NCBI RefSeq assembly: GCF_000188695.1
Contig: NW_004754922.1
Span: 612,676 to 627,675, forward strand
Source: Salpingoeca rosetta
Lineage: Eukaryota > Opisthokonta > Choanoflagellata > Craspedida > Salpingoecidae
Direction: 5' to 3'
DNA: 15,000 nt
The notes beneath the pieces are model-generated. The model saw only the letters and a list, made by a program, of their open reading frames with translations, was not told the origin of the DNA and did no database searches. The position numbers and the translations under genes are program-made. This document shows positions 1-8,790 of the stretch, one piece after another. The stretch's first letter is position 1; each line of letters opens with the position of its first letter.

Positions 1-16
1 TGCCCTATTTCAACAC

Positions 17-68
17 ACACACACACACACAGACACACACAGACACACAGACACACACACACACACAC
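17..68. repeat. CA-rich microsatellite (CA with CAGA interruptions)
   Basis: Alternating CA dinucleotides interrupted by CAGA units, ending in a short GTGCGCGCG stretch. It lies about 80 bp upstream of the elongase start codon, so it is promoter-proximal or part of the spacer to a gene left of the window. Confidence 0.9.
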
Positions 69-147
69 GTGCGCGCGTTCACCAACAGATCGCGGATAAG
101 AATTATCACACACGCCTGAGACAGCAACAACAAGAACAACGGCAACC

Positions 148-291
148 ATGGAGGTACGACAAGAAAAGGCATACTGCTGTGCAAGTTGGAGGAAAATTAG
201 ATGCGAACATTGCGTCCTTTGAGGCCACAGACTGCAACAAGTGCCGCGACACTTGTCCAACACACTTGTCCCCCCCCCTCTCTGTCACATT

Positions 292-337
<46 letters not shown>

Positions 338-1191
338 AGGTGTTGCGAGAGGCCATGGCATGGTACGAAAACGCCTCAGCCGAGTTCCGGCTGGACAAGC
401 AAGGGATCGTTTTCTTGGACAAGTACTTTTGGGTCATGGCTGGCGTGGCTGCCGCGTACTTGCCAGTGGTGTTCTCCTTGCAAGCGTTTCTGAAGAACCG
501 GGAGCCGCTCAACCTGCGCGCGCTGCTCGTGCTGTGGAACCTGATCCTCGTCGTCTTCAACCTCTACGTGCTGGTGTACATGGGCCCTGCTGTCATCAAG
601 TGGCTGCGCAGCGGCGACTTCCTGGAACGCATGTGCTACATCCCCGAGGACGCCGCACAGGGGCCCGTCGCCATGGCCCTCTTCGCCTTTGCGCTGAGCA
701 AGGTGCCCGAGATGATTGACACGCTGTTCATCGTGCTGCACAAGAAGCCGCTCATCGTGCTGCACTGGTACCACCACCTGACGGTGATGCTGTACTGCTG
801 GAACATCACGTACGCGCCGTCCGTGGGCACCGGCGGCGAAGGCGTGCTCTTCTCCGCCATGAACGCCCTCGTGCACGTGATCATGTACACCTCGTACGGG
901 CTCAAGGCCATGCGCTTCCGCCCGCCGGGCGACATGCTCATCACCGTCATCCAGCTCACGCAGATGGTGATTGGCGCGTACATTGCCGTGTATCGCATTA
1001 CCAGCTGCCGCGTCATGCGCCCGTGGAACGCGGCTGGCGGCGTCATCATGTACCTCTCGTACTTCTATCTCTTTGCTGACTTCTTTTACGCCAAGTACAT
1101 GCGGAAGAGGCCAAAGAAGCCAGCTGCTGCTGCTGCTGCTGCTGCTGCTCCTGCTGTGAAGACCAATGGCGAGGCAAAGAAGACCAAGTAG
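148..1191 (+). CDS. ELOVL6-type very-long-chain fatty acid elongase (ELO family)
   Basis: Predicted ER membrane condensing enzyme that adds two carbons from malonyl-CoA to a fatty acyl-CoA. Exons: 148-153 and 340-1191; product 285 aa, the usual size for the family. The long exon carries the ELO histidine box HWYHH (about residues 144-148) preceded by KVPEMIDTLFIVLHKK, the motif NALVHVIMYTSYGLKA, and a membrane segment with MYLSYFYLF near the C-terminus. These read like animal ELOVL3/6. The first exon is only ATG GAG, followed by the donor GTACGA; the intron ends in a CA array and AATAG, and joining is in frame (M-E-V-L-R-E-A-M). The internal Met at 355 is an alternative start in the same frame. 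Near the end a pure GCT run encodes about ten alanines. The last four residues are KKTK, which fits the di-lysine KKxx ER-retrieval signal. Family assignment is firm; substrate range and the tiny first exon are inference. Confidence 0.93.
154..339 (+). other. Intron 1 of the elongase gene, containing a CA microsatellite
   Basis: The intron starts GTACGA after the second codon and ends AATAG. It contains about 20 CA units at 294-335 directly before the acceptor. Its length (186 nt) is a multiple of three, but reading through meets a TGA in frame within about 25 codons, so retention would truncate the protein. Confidence 0.75.
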
Positions 1192-1213
1192 ACCAACAAC
1201 CAGGATCGGTGTC

Positions 1214-1282
1214 ACGGTGGTGGTGATGGTGGTGGTGGTGGTGGTGGTGGTGGTGGTGGTGGTGGTGGTGGTGGTGGTGGTG
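1214..1282. repeat. (GGT)n trinucleotide repeat
   Basis: Roughly 22 nearly perfect GGT units just downstream of the elongase stop codon, probably in its 3' UTR. One GAT interruption occurs near the left end. Confidence 0.92.
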
Positions 1283-1598
1283 ATGATGTTTAGGTTGAAG
1301 TGGTGGAGGTGAGGATGAGGGTGCGGGACCGTTATGCCGTGCTGTCTCGTGATGGTGTGATGTCATGTGGTATCACTTGGTTTGTGCAGTGATTGTTAGT
1401 GCGCGCGTGCGTGTACATGTGCTCTGCTGTGTGTGCGCCCGTGTGTACGTGTGCTCTGGTGCGTGTGCGCGCGCGTGAGAGTGGTTTTTGGTGTCTTGCT
1501 TCGTGTTGTTTTGTCGTTTCTTTACCTGCGACTAGCTGAGCCCCCTTTGTTTCCTTTTAACCCACCTGTGACGCTTGTCTTCATATGGCGTGCGACCA

Positions 1599-1652
1599 TG
1601 TGTGCGTGTGCGTGTGCGTGTGCGTGTGCGTGTGCGTGTGCGTGTGCGTGTG
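1599..1652. repeat. (TGTGCG)n hexanucleotide repeat, about nine units
   Basis: A regular TGTGCG hexamer array of alternating purine and pyrimidine bases, followed by irregular TG-rich sequence. Reading frames across it (VRVR, HTHT, CACA) are repeat artefacts. Confidence 0.9.
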
Positions 1653-2282
1653 ATGTTCTCTCGTGTCCGTGACAGCGATACTTCGTCCCCGCGCATGCGT
1701 GTGTGCACATGTATGTGTGTGTGTGTGTTTGTTGTGTACATGTATGTGTGTTTGTGCGCGTGTTCGCGTGTCACTTTGAGCCTTCTGTGCTTTTTCTGGC
1801 TGTTGACTGCCGCTGCGACAAGCGCGCGTGACTTGTTCTCTTCGTGTTGAGGGTGTGAGGCGCGTGCTTTGCTCGGGTGATGTGGTTCCCGTCCTTTCAT
1901 TCACCTCCCCCTGCCATGTTCACCTGGCGAGCCGTGGCTGGTTTCGTTGCTTGCGTTACGCACGATTGGAAAACCAACACAGCGGGAGGGGTGGTCGGGT
2001 GAGCGAGCACCACGAGCATGCGCTGCCGCTGTTTCCAGCCCCCCTCCCCGCTCTCTACCCACTCTGCGCCTTCACCCCTCTTCCCCTGTCCGCTTTTGTT
2101 GCATGTATGTCACCGAATACACGCGCACACGCGAGCAAGCACTTACAAAGCGTTTATTCGTGCACGTGATGGCATCCAAATGAGGGGAGTGTGCAAGCGA
2201 ACGCATGTGCTAGGCAACGAATCGAACTGTAACAGGAGGTGTGTGCATGTGTGTGTATGTGTGTGAGCGCACAGCCGGTCCA

Positions 2283-2362
2283 ACAGACAGACAGACAGAC
2301 GCAGACACAGACGCAGACACAGACACAGACAGACAGACAGACAGACACACACACACACACAC
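2283..2362. repeat. (CAGA)n / CAGACA array ending in (CA)n
   Basis: Tandem CAGA and CAGACA units passing into about ten CA units, 40 bp downstream (in gene sense) of the TALE gene stop codon. It probably lies in that gene's 3' UTR or terminator region. Confidence 0.9.
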
Positions 2363-2401
2363 GGGCCGGCCGTTTACACGCCGCTGTGGCAGCAGCAGGC
2401 G

Positions 2402-3158
2402 TCACTGCTGCTGCGGGTGCATGTTGATGTTGTGCGCGCGGGAGGGCGGGATCAAAGGAGTGGTGACGCTGGACGATGGCGCGTCAACAAACGATGCGGA
2501 CACGGGCACGAGGTGCTCCGGTGCCGACGACACCACCACGCCGCCGCCGCCGCCGCCATGACCAGATGCCAACACGACAACGTGCTGCTGCTGTTGTTGG
2601 TGATGATGCTGCTGTTGATGTTGTTGTTGCCCCTGTTGCTGCTGCTGCTGCTGTTGTTGGATGGGGACCGCGATGGTTGGCAGCTGTTGGTGTTGGTGCA
2701 GCAGTGAGGGCGCCACCGTATACGCGTGGGACGAGGACGTCGGCAGCCGAGTCGCATCCAGCAGCGGGTGCTGGTGCAGCTGCTGGCCCAGACGTGACTG
2801 GGCATCCTGCACACTCACCACCGCAGGTTGCTGCTGCTGCTGCTGCTGCTGTTGTTGTTGTTGTTCCTCGACGTCCTGCTGGCTTCGTTGTCGCTGTTCC
2901 TGCTCGTGTTGCTGCTGTTCGTGTTGCTGCTGCTGGCGCGTGGCTGCGTCGTCGTCATGCACGGCCACCAGGCGTGCATCGAGCGGCAGTTGGGACTGAA
3001 CAGTGGCGGTGGCGGGGGCGGTGGCGGCAAGTGAAGCATCGCCGCTGCTTGCATCACTGGTGCCAGGCAGCACGCCCACCACAGACACGGGCTGCCCCGA
3101 TGGCCACTGCGCCGACGAGAGGGGGTGGCCTGCGGGCGCAACCACCACATAGTGCACC

Positions 3159-3191
<33 letters not shown>

Positions 3192-3220
3192 GCATGTGTC
3201 TGTGCTTGTACATGTGCTTG

Positions 3221-3260
<40 letters not shown>

Positions 3261-3623
3261 GATTGAGTTGCGTTTCCATTGCCACTGCTGGGCGGCGGGG
3301 GCGCAGCGCTGCTTGCAGGCACCTGCGCCAACACAAGCACATTCTGCGGGTTGCTCGTCGCCGTGCTTACAGCCAAGGATGACTGGTGGGTGTGCACGCG
3401 CAAGTGTTGCGTGTGTAGATGTGGTTGCGTTTGTCGGCGAGTGTTTGTGCGTGTGTGTGAGTGAGTGTGTTTGTGCGTGTGTATGCGTGCGTGCGTGCGT
3501 GCGCGCGCGCGTGTGTGTGTGAGTGTGAGTGTGTGTGTGTGTGTGTCGAACCCGCAACCGTGTCCATAGAAGCAAAGCGAGCACACACACGCAAATCATG
3601 AACATGACAAGCAGACAACCTTG

Positions 3624-3689
<66 letters not shown>

Positions 3690-3984
3690 GCCGTTACGGC
3701 GGTTGATGAGGGAAAGTGTTACCCGACTTTCGTTATTAACGCCCAGTACCCGGATGACGAACGTTTTGCGTACTCTACGTGCGATCTTCAGAGGTACAGA
3801 ATGCGACAGAAGCAATATCACTACAGCATGCTAGTCCATTGACGTACTCCTATCTTGGGACTTGATCCCTCAAAATTAAACCATGAAGATAGGTAGCGTA
3901 GATACTTGGGTCGATATACCAACACGGATGAGTTAGCAGAATGCAGGCAATTGTCAGTAAGACACACAAACAGACAGACAAACA

Positions 3985-4024
<40 letters not shown>

Positions 4025-5031
4025 TACACAAACACATTGGGCAACCTTGTTGCGGAGTGGATGCAGGAGGCGACGCCGTGCGTTGATAAACCAGTTGTTG
4101 ACTTGCGTCATAGATAGGTTGAACTTGGTTGCCATGTCTCGCTGTTGGCACACGAACGCAAGCAGTGCCATGCCAGCCGTGGTGAGCAGGAGGTAGCCAC
4201 CCTCTCAACAAGCAAGAACAACAGCGTGCGTGTGCAAATTCACACCCAACGCAACACACGCACACACACACACACATGCACACACGCACGCACGCACATG
4301 CGCACTCACACGCACGCACGCACACTCACACACACACAAACACACATCAATCAAGGTACCTTCTCCACGTCTGTTGGGTAGGGGTGGTGATGGTGGTCAA
4401 ACAGCCACGCCTTGAGCATGTTTGTCGTTGACTTTGGGAGGTTGCTTCGCTTTCGTCTGCGGTCCGAAGCTCCGGTGCCGTCGGTTGATTCTGCCATGGC
4501 CTGGGCATGCATTTGTGGTGGTACGTGCTTGGGCGATGTTGGAGGGTGATGTGGTTGGTGTGCCTGTAGTTGTGCAGCCGAGAGTTGTTGCGGCTGTTGC
4601 GGCTGTTGCTGCTGTTGCGGTTGCTGCTGTTGCAGGGGCTGTGGAGGGGTTGGTTGTGGGTGGTGCTGGTGCGGAAGCTGTGGTGGGTGCTGGTTGTTGT
4701 GCTGCTGCAGTTGCAGTTGTTGCTGTGGATGTTGTTGCTGTGATGACGGGTGTGGTGGTGCTTGCTGTGGTTGGCTATGAGGAGGGGTGGGACCGGACGC
4801 AGAGGTGGGCAGGGTGGAGTCGGAGTCGGATGGAGCAATTCTCACGGGGAGGGACAGTCGCACCAGGGGCGGGTCTTCCGTGTGTGTGCTTATTGTGTGT
4901 TGTTGAGGAGTGACCTTTGCCATCTTCTGTGGTGGTTGCTGGGCGTCATCTTCCATGGGTGGTGGTGGTGGCGGTTGGGCGTCGCCAGCGCTGGCAGGCT
5001 GGCCTTCGTCTGGAGGCACCGCAGCACTCAT
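2402..5031 (-). CDS. TALE-class homeobox transcription factor, glutamine/proline-rich
   Basis: Predicted nuclear DNA-binding protein of 582 aa. Exons in gene order: 5031-4360, 4141-4046, 3382-2402, all joined in phase 0. The homeodomain is at about residues 191-251 and is split by intron 1 between EK and RDM. It has the TALE hallmarks: the three-residue PYP loop extension (217-219), QVNNWFINARRR in helix 3 (W241 to R248), and isoleucine at homeodomain position 50. AWLFDHHHHPYP resembles the Meis/Prep/TGIF-type AWLFxHxxHPYP. The N-terminal 190 residues are rich in P, Q and H; the last exon encodes several glutamine runs (roughly 9 to 14 residues, mixed CAG/CAA) and a glycine run. No MEIS or PBC domain is visible, and the neighbouring gene starts 957 bp upstream, leaving little room for one. 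The start is the first ATG of the open frame; an acceptor-like TTTCTCAG just upstream suggests a 5' UTR intron. Closest animal group (Meis, Prep/PKNOX, TGIF) is not settled. Confidence 0.92.
3625..3688. repeat. (CA)32 perfect microsatellite
   Basis: About 32 uninterrupted CA units on the + strand, which is (TG)32 in the sense of the host TALE gene intron. Confidence 0.95.
3984..4020. repeat. (CA)n microsatellite with CAGA flank
   Basis: About 17 CA units preceded by imperfect ACAGACAA units, near the donor end of TALE intron 2. Confidence 0.9.
4142..4359 (-). other. Intron 1 of the TALE gene, interrupting the homeodomain
   Basis: The donor GTACCT follows AAG of VEK, and the acceptor CCAACAG precedes CGA of RDM. 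Joining restores exactly the spacing expected between the PYP loop and QVNNWF, which is strong support for these junctions. The intron is filled with TG/TGCG repeats in gene sense (4255-4345). Confidence 0.88.
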
Positions 5032-5302
5032 GCGCCTTGTTCCTGAGAAAGGTGGAGAGGGAGGGAGGTTAGGGGTGGTTGGTTGGTTGGCTGCTGCTGA
5101 TGGTGGATTGAATTGGCTGTCGTCCCCGTCGTTGTTCAAAAGGAGCAGGGAAGGTAGTGAGGAAGAAGTGAAGGTTGTGGGAGGAAAGAGGCAAGGGAAG
5201 GAAGAGGGCGCACGAGGGCGCACGAGGAGTACTATCAACGCCTAGCACGCACGCTCCACACAACACAAGACAAGCAAGCAAGCTGCCTGTAAACCTAGGC
5301 AG

Positions 5303-5303
5303 C

Positions 5304-5368
<65 letters not shown>
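5303..5368. repeat. (CAA)n trinucleotide repeat, about 22 units
   Basis: A pure CAA array on the + strand, equal to (TTG)n in TALE gene sense. It lies 270-340 bp upstream of the TALE start codon. Confidence 0.95.
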
Positions 5369-5509
5369 GCCACTGGTAGCGGTTGATGTGAGCCTGCCAA
5401 CGTGCGTCAACTGGTGGTTGGCGGACCAACAACAACGAGACAAGTCAAGCAAAGACGTTATTGAGCGCAGAGGACAACACACGTCAAAATAGACAGGTGT
5501 GGTGGTTGT

Positions 5510-5575
5510 CTGCTTCTTGCTTGTTGGCTTTTTGCTTCTTGGCTTTTTTGCTTGTTGGCTTGCTGCTTTGCCTCT
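5510..5575. repeat. Imperfect direct repeat GCTTSTTGGCTTTTT, about three copies
   Basis: Three adjacent near-copies of a 15-16 bp unit (TTGCTTGTTGGC, TTGCTTCTTGGC, TTGCTTGTTGGC separated by T-runs) in the divergent spacer. Function unknown. Confidence 0.7.
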
Positions 5576-5987
5576 TGTTTCACTTTCTCGCTTTCCTCTG
5601 TTGACGCCCCACCTGCGTGTTTTCCAACAGATTGGAAAGCAATGGTGCGAATCTGTTGTACATCTTGGCAACTTTTCTTGCTTGCAAGTTGAGCTGCCCC
5701 GAAACATCACAACAGCAAAAAAAAAAACGGCTGCTTCTGCTTCGGGTGTCTTCTTGCGTGCCTGATTGCTTGCGAAGTTGGCAACAAGGGGTGTGTCGCC
5801 TTGCTTGATTGATGACGAAGCAGCCTTTTTTCGTTTGTCTGTGGTTTCTGCTTGCATACGCTGACCATTCATTTCTCCTGTCGTTGTGAGAACTCAGAAA
5901 GCAAGCGCAAGCACAGCAAAGCAAGCACCTTCTTCTCCTTCTCCCTTCCAACTCATCAAGCAACGCGCAGCAAAGCAACAAGCCAAG

Positions 5988-7748
5988 ATGGCTTCCTACC
6001 GCCCTTCCAAGTCGGGCTCCGACTTGTGCCTGCACAGTACGTCTGTGATGAGGAGAGGGGAGATGTTGATGGGAGGAGAGGGAGTGGAAGAGGGGGAGCG
6101 AGAGAGGTTGCTGTGCTGTTTGTTGGTGGTGATGATGGGTGTCACGCATGGCAACAGCCAAACAAACAAGCAAACAAGCATATGCGCTCACATGCACACA
6201 AGCTACAAGGATACACATACACAAAGGAACACGCAAGGGTACATGATGCATCCACAACACTCCTCGTAACCCCAATGTTAACCCCATCTTGCCCACGTTC
6301 TCCTCTCTCGTCTGGCATGTTGCAGTCGTGTACTCGTTCTTCCTTCTCCTCACCGCCGTGCTCGGAACCGTGGCCATCGCCTCTCCCTTCTGGCTCACCA
6401 CCCCCTCTGGACTGACGGGCACCTCCCAGGCCATTGGCATCGTCTCCTGTGCGTGCTGGAGCCCCTTGTTCTCACACGCTGGGTTCTTTGTGCTGAGCTT
6501 GTTTGCTGGGCGTGCGAACGTCGAGTGCCTGGCTTTTCCCCGCTTTGTTTTGTGATGAGCAAACGTATTGTGTGAGTTGTCGTGAGCTGGCGTGATGTGT
6601 GAGCTGGCGTGATGAACACTCTGTTTGCCCAGCTTCTTCACATCTCACCTACCGTGTCCCTCGCACCTTCATCGTGCCGGCCCCGCCGCTTTCTATCACC
6701 CGGCACACAGTCTGCTCCGACAAGAACGACCTGGATACCTGCGAGCGCTATGGCGACTCTCCCAAGGATATCCCCATTGAGTACTGGTACGTGCTCGTTC
6801 ACATCTGACAAGTCTTTGTGCGTTTGGTGGTCGTGGCAAACAAAGCGGAGGGAAGAAGAAACATCTTTCCTCCTCCACTTCTGTGTGGCGTCTTTTTTCA
6901 CTTGCAAGCGTTTGGGTCAATGGGTAAGAGGAGTGGATGTGGTCACTTTTGGTGTCTTTCTTACATTTCTCAGCATCTTCTTGCTTTCTCGGTCTCACGC
7001 ATTCACTCACTTCCACATCCCTCACGCACTAACTTTCACACGTCCACAACCATGCCACTCCACTCAATCGCTTCTTTGTGACAGGCGCGGCACTGCTGGT
7101 CTCTTCGTCTTTGCCATGATGGTCACATGGCTCTGCTTCATCTTCTCCCTCTTCACATGCTGCGCCTGCCAGGGCCTCACTGTACGTACACAACATGGCT
7201 GCCGTGATGTGATGCTGTCCCGTACGCTATTCCATGTTGTGGGGTGCGTGCATGTGCATGTGCGCCTGTCTTGGTGCAATCCTCCCGCCGCATTGTCACG
7301 ACTGACACCACCTCTTCCTTCCAAACGTGTCTGTGTCTGTGATGACGTCCTTCACCACAACAGCGCCCACAAATCGGTCTCCTCTTCCTCTCCGGTGAGT
7401 GAGCAGTAGAATTTTGTGGACTCTGCAGCCGGGTGTACATGCGTACAGTGAAGGGATGTGTTTGCTCATTTCATCCCAAACGCACCCCCTACAGTAGTTG
7501 TTCCTCACGTGCATCGATGAATGTGATGGGGTCTTCACCGTGTCGTTTGCTGACGCTTTTGCTGGCTTCCTCTGCGCTCTGTCTTTGTTGGTGTTGTGCG
7601 CAGCTATCTGCGTGGTGATTGCCCTGTTCCTCTTTGGCGCCGGTCTCAAGGACGCCGGCTTCTGCGGCAGCACCAAGCGCTTTGACCGCGGCGACTGCGA
7701 CCTCGGTTACTCTGGCGGCCTCGGTGCGTGCGTGATTGTATGTGTGAT

Positions 7749-7779
<31 letters not shown>

Positions 7780-7927
7780 GTGATTGTGTGTGCGTGCGTG
7801 CGCGTGTGTGATTGTGTGTGCGTGCGTGCGCGTGTTTGGTGGGTGTATGCGCTGGGAAGCGCCTCTTTTCCCCTTTTGCACCAAAGTGAGCATCACATCA
7901 TAACGCACCATGCCATCGCTTCTTCCT

Positions 7928-7963
<36 letters not shown>

Positions 7964-8117
7964 GTGTCAACTGCGCTGCTCCCACTTCACACGTGTACAC
8001 ATGTGCATACACTGTCGACGTCGTTCGTCATCCACAGGTGTGGCCACGTTTGTGTTCCTGATCATCTCGGCCACCATCTCCATCTTTGTCAAGCCTGCCG
8101 AGGACCAGATTGCCTAA
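5988..8117 (+). CDS. Four-pass claudin/PMP22-like membrane protein
   Basis: Seven exons: 5988-6036, 6326-6448, 6711-6786, 7085-7181, 7364-7394, 7604-7723, 8038-8117; product 191 aa, typical of claudin-sized tetraspans. Every junction is phase-consistent. Predicted membrane segments lie at about 17-38, 86-109, 119-140 and 163-183, with a short cytoplasmic N-terminus. The first extracellular loop contains SPFW after segment 1, then GIVSFC and a C-x8-C pair (C59, C68), resembling the claudin/PMP22 loop signature but without the W of GLWxxC. The second loop has another pair (C146, C157). Segment 2 ends in CCAC, a possible palmitoylation cluster. The C-terminus is DQIA, not the YV ending of many claudins. 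The fifth exon is a 31-nt micro-exon; an alternative acceptor at 7497 gives a different open path. Fold class is well supported by topology; membership of the true claudin family is inference. Confidence 0.82.
7364..7394 (+). other. 31-nt micro-exon of the claudin-like gene
   Basis: It is bounded by CACAACAG on the left and the ideal donor GTGAGT on the right. It encodes RPQIGLLFLS plus the first base of an alanine codon, linking segment 2 to the start of segment 3. With the next acceptor GTGCGCAG at 7603 it produces one continuous 22-residue hydrophobic segment. Confidence 0.65.
7724..8037 (+). other. Intron 6 of the claudin-like gene with TG and ATC arrays
   Basis: This 314-nt intron starts GTGCGTGCGTG and runs straight into TG/TGCG repeats at 7735-7835. 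It then has 34 bp of ATC repeat (7930-7963) and ends CATCCACAG. Confidence 0.85.
7930..7963. repeat. (ATC)n trinucleotide repeat, about 11 units
   Basis: A perfect ATC run inside intron 6 of the claudin-like gene. The polyisoleucine and polyhistidine readings of it are artefacts. Confidence 0.92.
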
Positions 8118-8717
8118 AGTGGCCGCTGCATGATGGCAGAGTGCCCACTCAACACCCGGCAGCGGCAGCACTTTCACACCACCGCCACCAGCATCGCTTT
8201 CTTCCCGCATATGTGTGTGTGTGTGTATGTGCGCCTTGGGTGCTGTTGTTGTTGCGGCGTGTGCGATGGTTCTTTCCTCTGCCTCTTGCCCCTTGTGAAG
8301 TTTGCGCGCTGTTGAGCGTTTGCCAAACAGCTGCCGCTGCCTCACGTTCCTTCCATTGTTTTTGTGTTGTGATGTCGCATGCGCTGTGTGCTGCTTGATG
8401 TCATCTCGTGTTGTGCCGGCTGTTTTTGTTGCTCCTACCGACGGCTCAAAACAGGGAATTGGTTTTGTCTGCTTGCTGACGCAAACGGGTCGTTCTCCTC
8501 TGTCTGAAGGTGCTGATGTACTGGCTGTCCAAACCACGTGTGGTGTCCAAACCTCCACAATGAACAATTACACATTCACACCGAGTACGAATAACAAACA
8601 ATTGGTCACAACAGCAGGGGATGCAAGCAAATTAAAGGTGCTCTGTGTGTGTATGTGTGTGTGTGTGTATGTGTGTGTGTGTATGTGTGTGTGTGCATGT
8701 GTGCGCGTGCGTGCGTG

Positions 8718-8749
<32 letters not shown>

Positions 8750-8780
8750 TGTGCGTGTGCGTGTGTGTTCACGTGTGTGT
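8118..8780. other. Convergent spacer between the claudin-like and OTUB1 genes
   Basis: This 663-bp region lies between two stop codons that face each other and should hold both 3' UTRs. It has no credible reading frame. Its right end (8644-8790) is an irregular TG/TGCG array that runs up to and into the OTUB1 stop codon. No clear polyadenylation signal was recognised. Confidence 0.75.
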
Positions 8781-8790
8781 TCACGTGTGT
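8644..8790. repeat. Irregular (TG)n / (TGCG)n array
   Basis: TG repeats with TATG, TGCG and GTTCACG interruptions. The OTUB1 stop codon (8781-8783) is formed inside this array, so the last residues before the stop (AHT) are repeat-derived. Confidence 0.9.

Larger units (their letters stand above)
1192..2401. other. Convergent spacer between the elongase and TALE genes
   Basis: This 1.2-kb stretch separates two genes that point at each other and should hold both 3' UTRs. I find no protein-like reading frame. It contains a GGT array, a GT/GC-rich stretch at about 1400-1480, a TGTGCG hexamer array, further TG tracts around 1705-1750, and a CAGA array near its right end. No clear AATAAA polyadenylation signal was seen. 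Confidence 0.75.
3383..4045 (-). other. Intron 2 of the TALE gene, with TG and CA arrays around a unique segment
   Basis: This 663-nt intron begins GTTGCC just after the homeodomain and ends CCACCAG. In gene sense it has TG repeats near the donor, about 270 nt of ordinary sequence (3690-3960), a second long TG array, then CA/GC-rich sequence next to the acceptor. The ordinary sequence is more AT-rich than the flanking exons. I recognise no protein, RNA or transposon in it. Confidence 0.75.
5032..5987. promoter_or_regulatory. Divergent spacer between the TALE and claudin-like genes
   Basis: The two start codons face away from each other across 956 bp, so this region should contain both promoters and 5' UTRs, possibly with 5' UTR introns. 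It holds a TTGG run at 5078-5092, a short inverted repeat next to a CAA array at 5282-5368, a GCTTSTTGGCTTTTT direct repeat at about 5510-5575, and an A-run near 5718. The AAGCAACAAGCCAAG leader before the claudin-like ATG resembles the CAA-rich leader of the elongase. A long open stretch on the minus strand is low in complexity and resembles no family I know. Confidence 0.6.

Noticed and set aside
376..1215. Long open frame on the minus strand opposite the elongase
   Set aside because: It mirrors the conserved elongase frame, is rich in H, V and E from codon bias on the other strand, has a repeat-derived start, and resembles no family.
1046..1366. Polyhistidine open frame on the minus strand
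   Set aside because: It is the GGT repeat read in reverse, with no conserved sequence on either side.
2476..3522. Long + strand frame opposite the last TALE exon
   Set aside because: The minus-strand frame is the continuation of the TALE protein with correct splice phase; the + frame is its alanine/valine-rich shadow from CAG repeats.
3690..3960. Possible shared ancestry between this intron block (reverse strand) and 14395-14840
   Set aside because: They share ACGCTACCT with nearby CCCAAG and TCAAGT in the same order, but a 9-base match is expected by chance about every other time for blocks this size, and the sequence between does not align.
5069..5872. Minus-strand open frame in the divergent spacer, possibly an extra N-terminal TALE exon
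   Set aside because: It contains a TTG-derived leucine run, a lysine-rich stretch from direct repeats and no MEIS or PBC motif; no start and splice pair makes a convincing protein.
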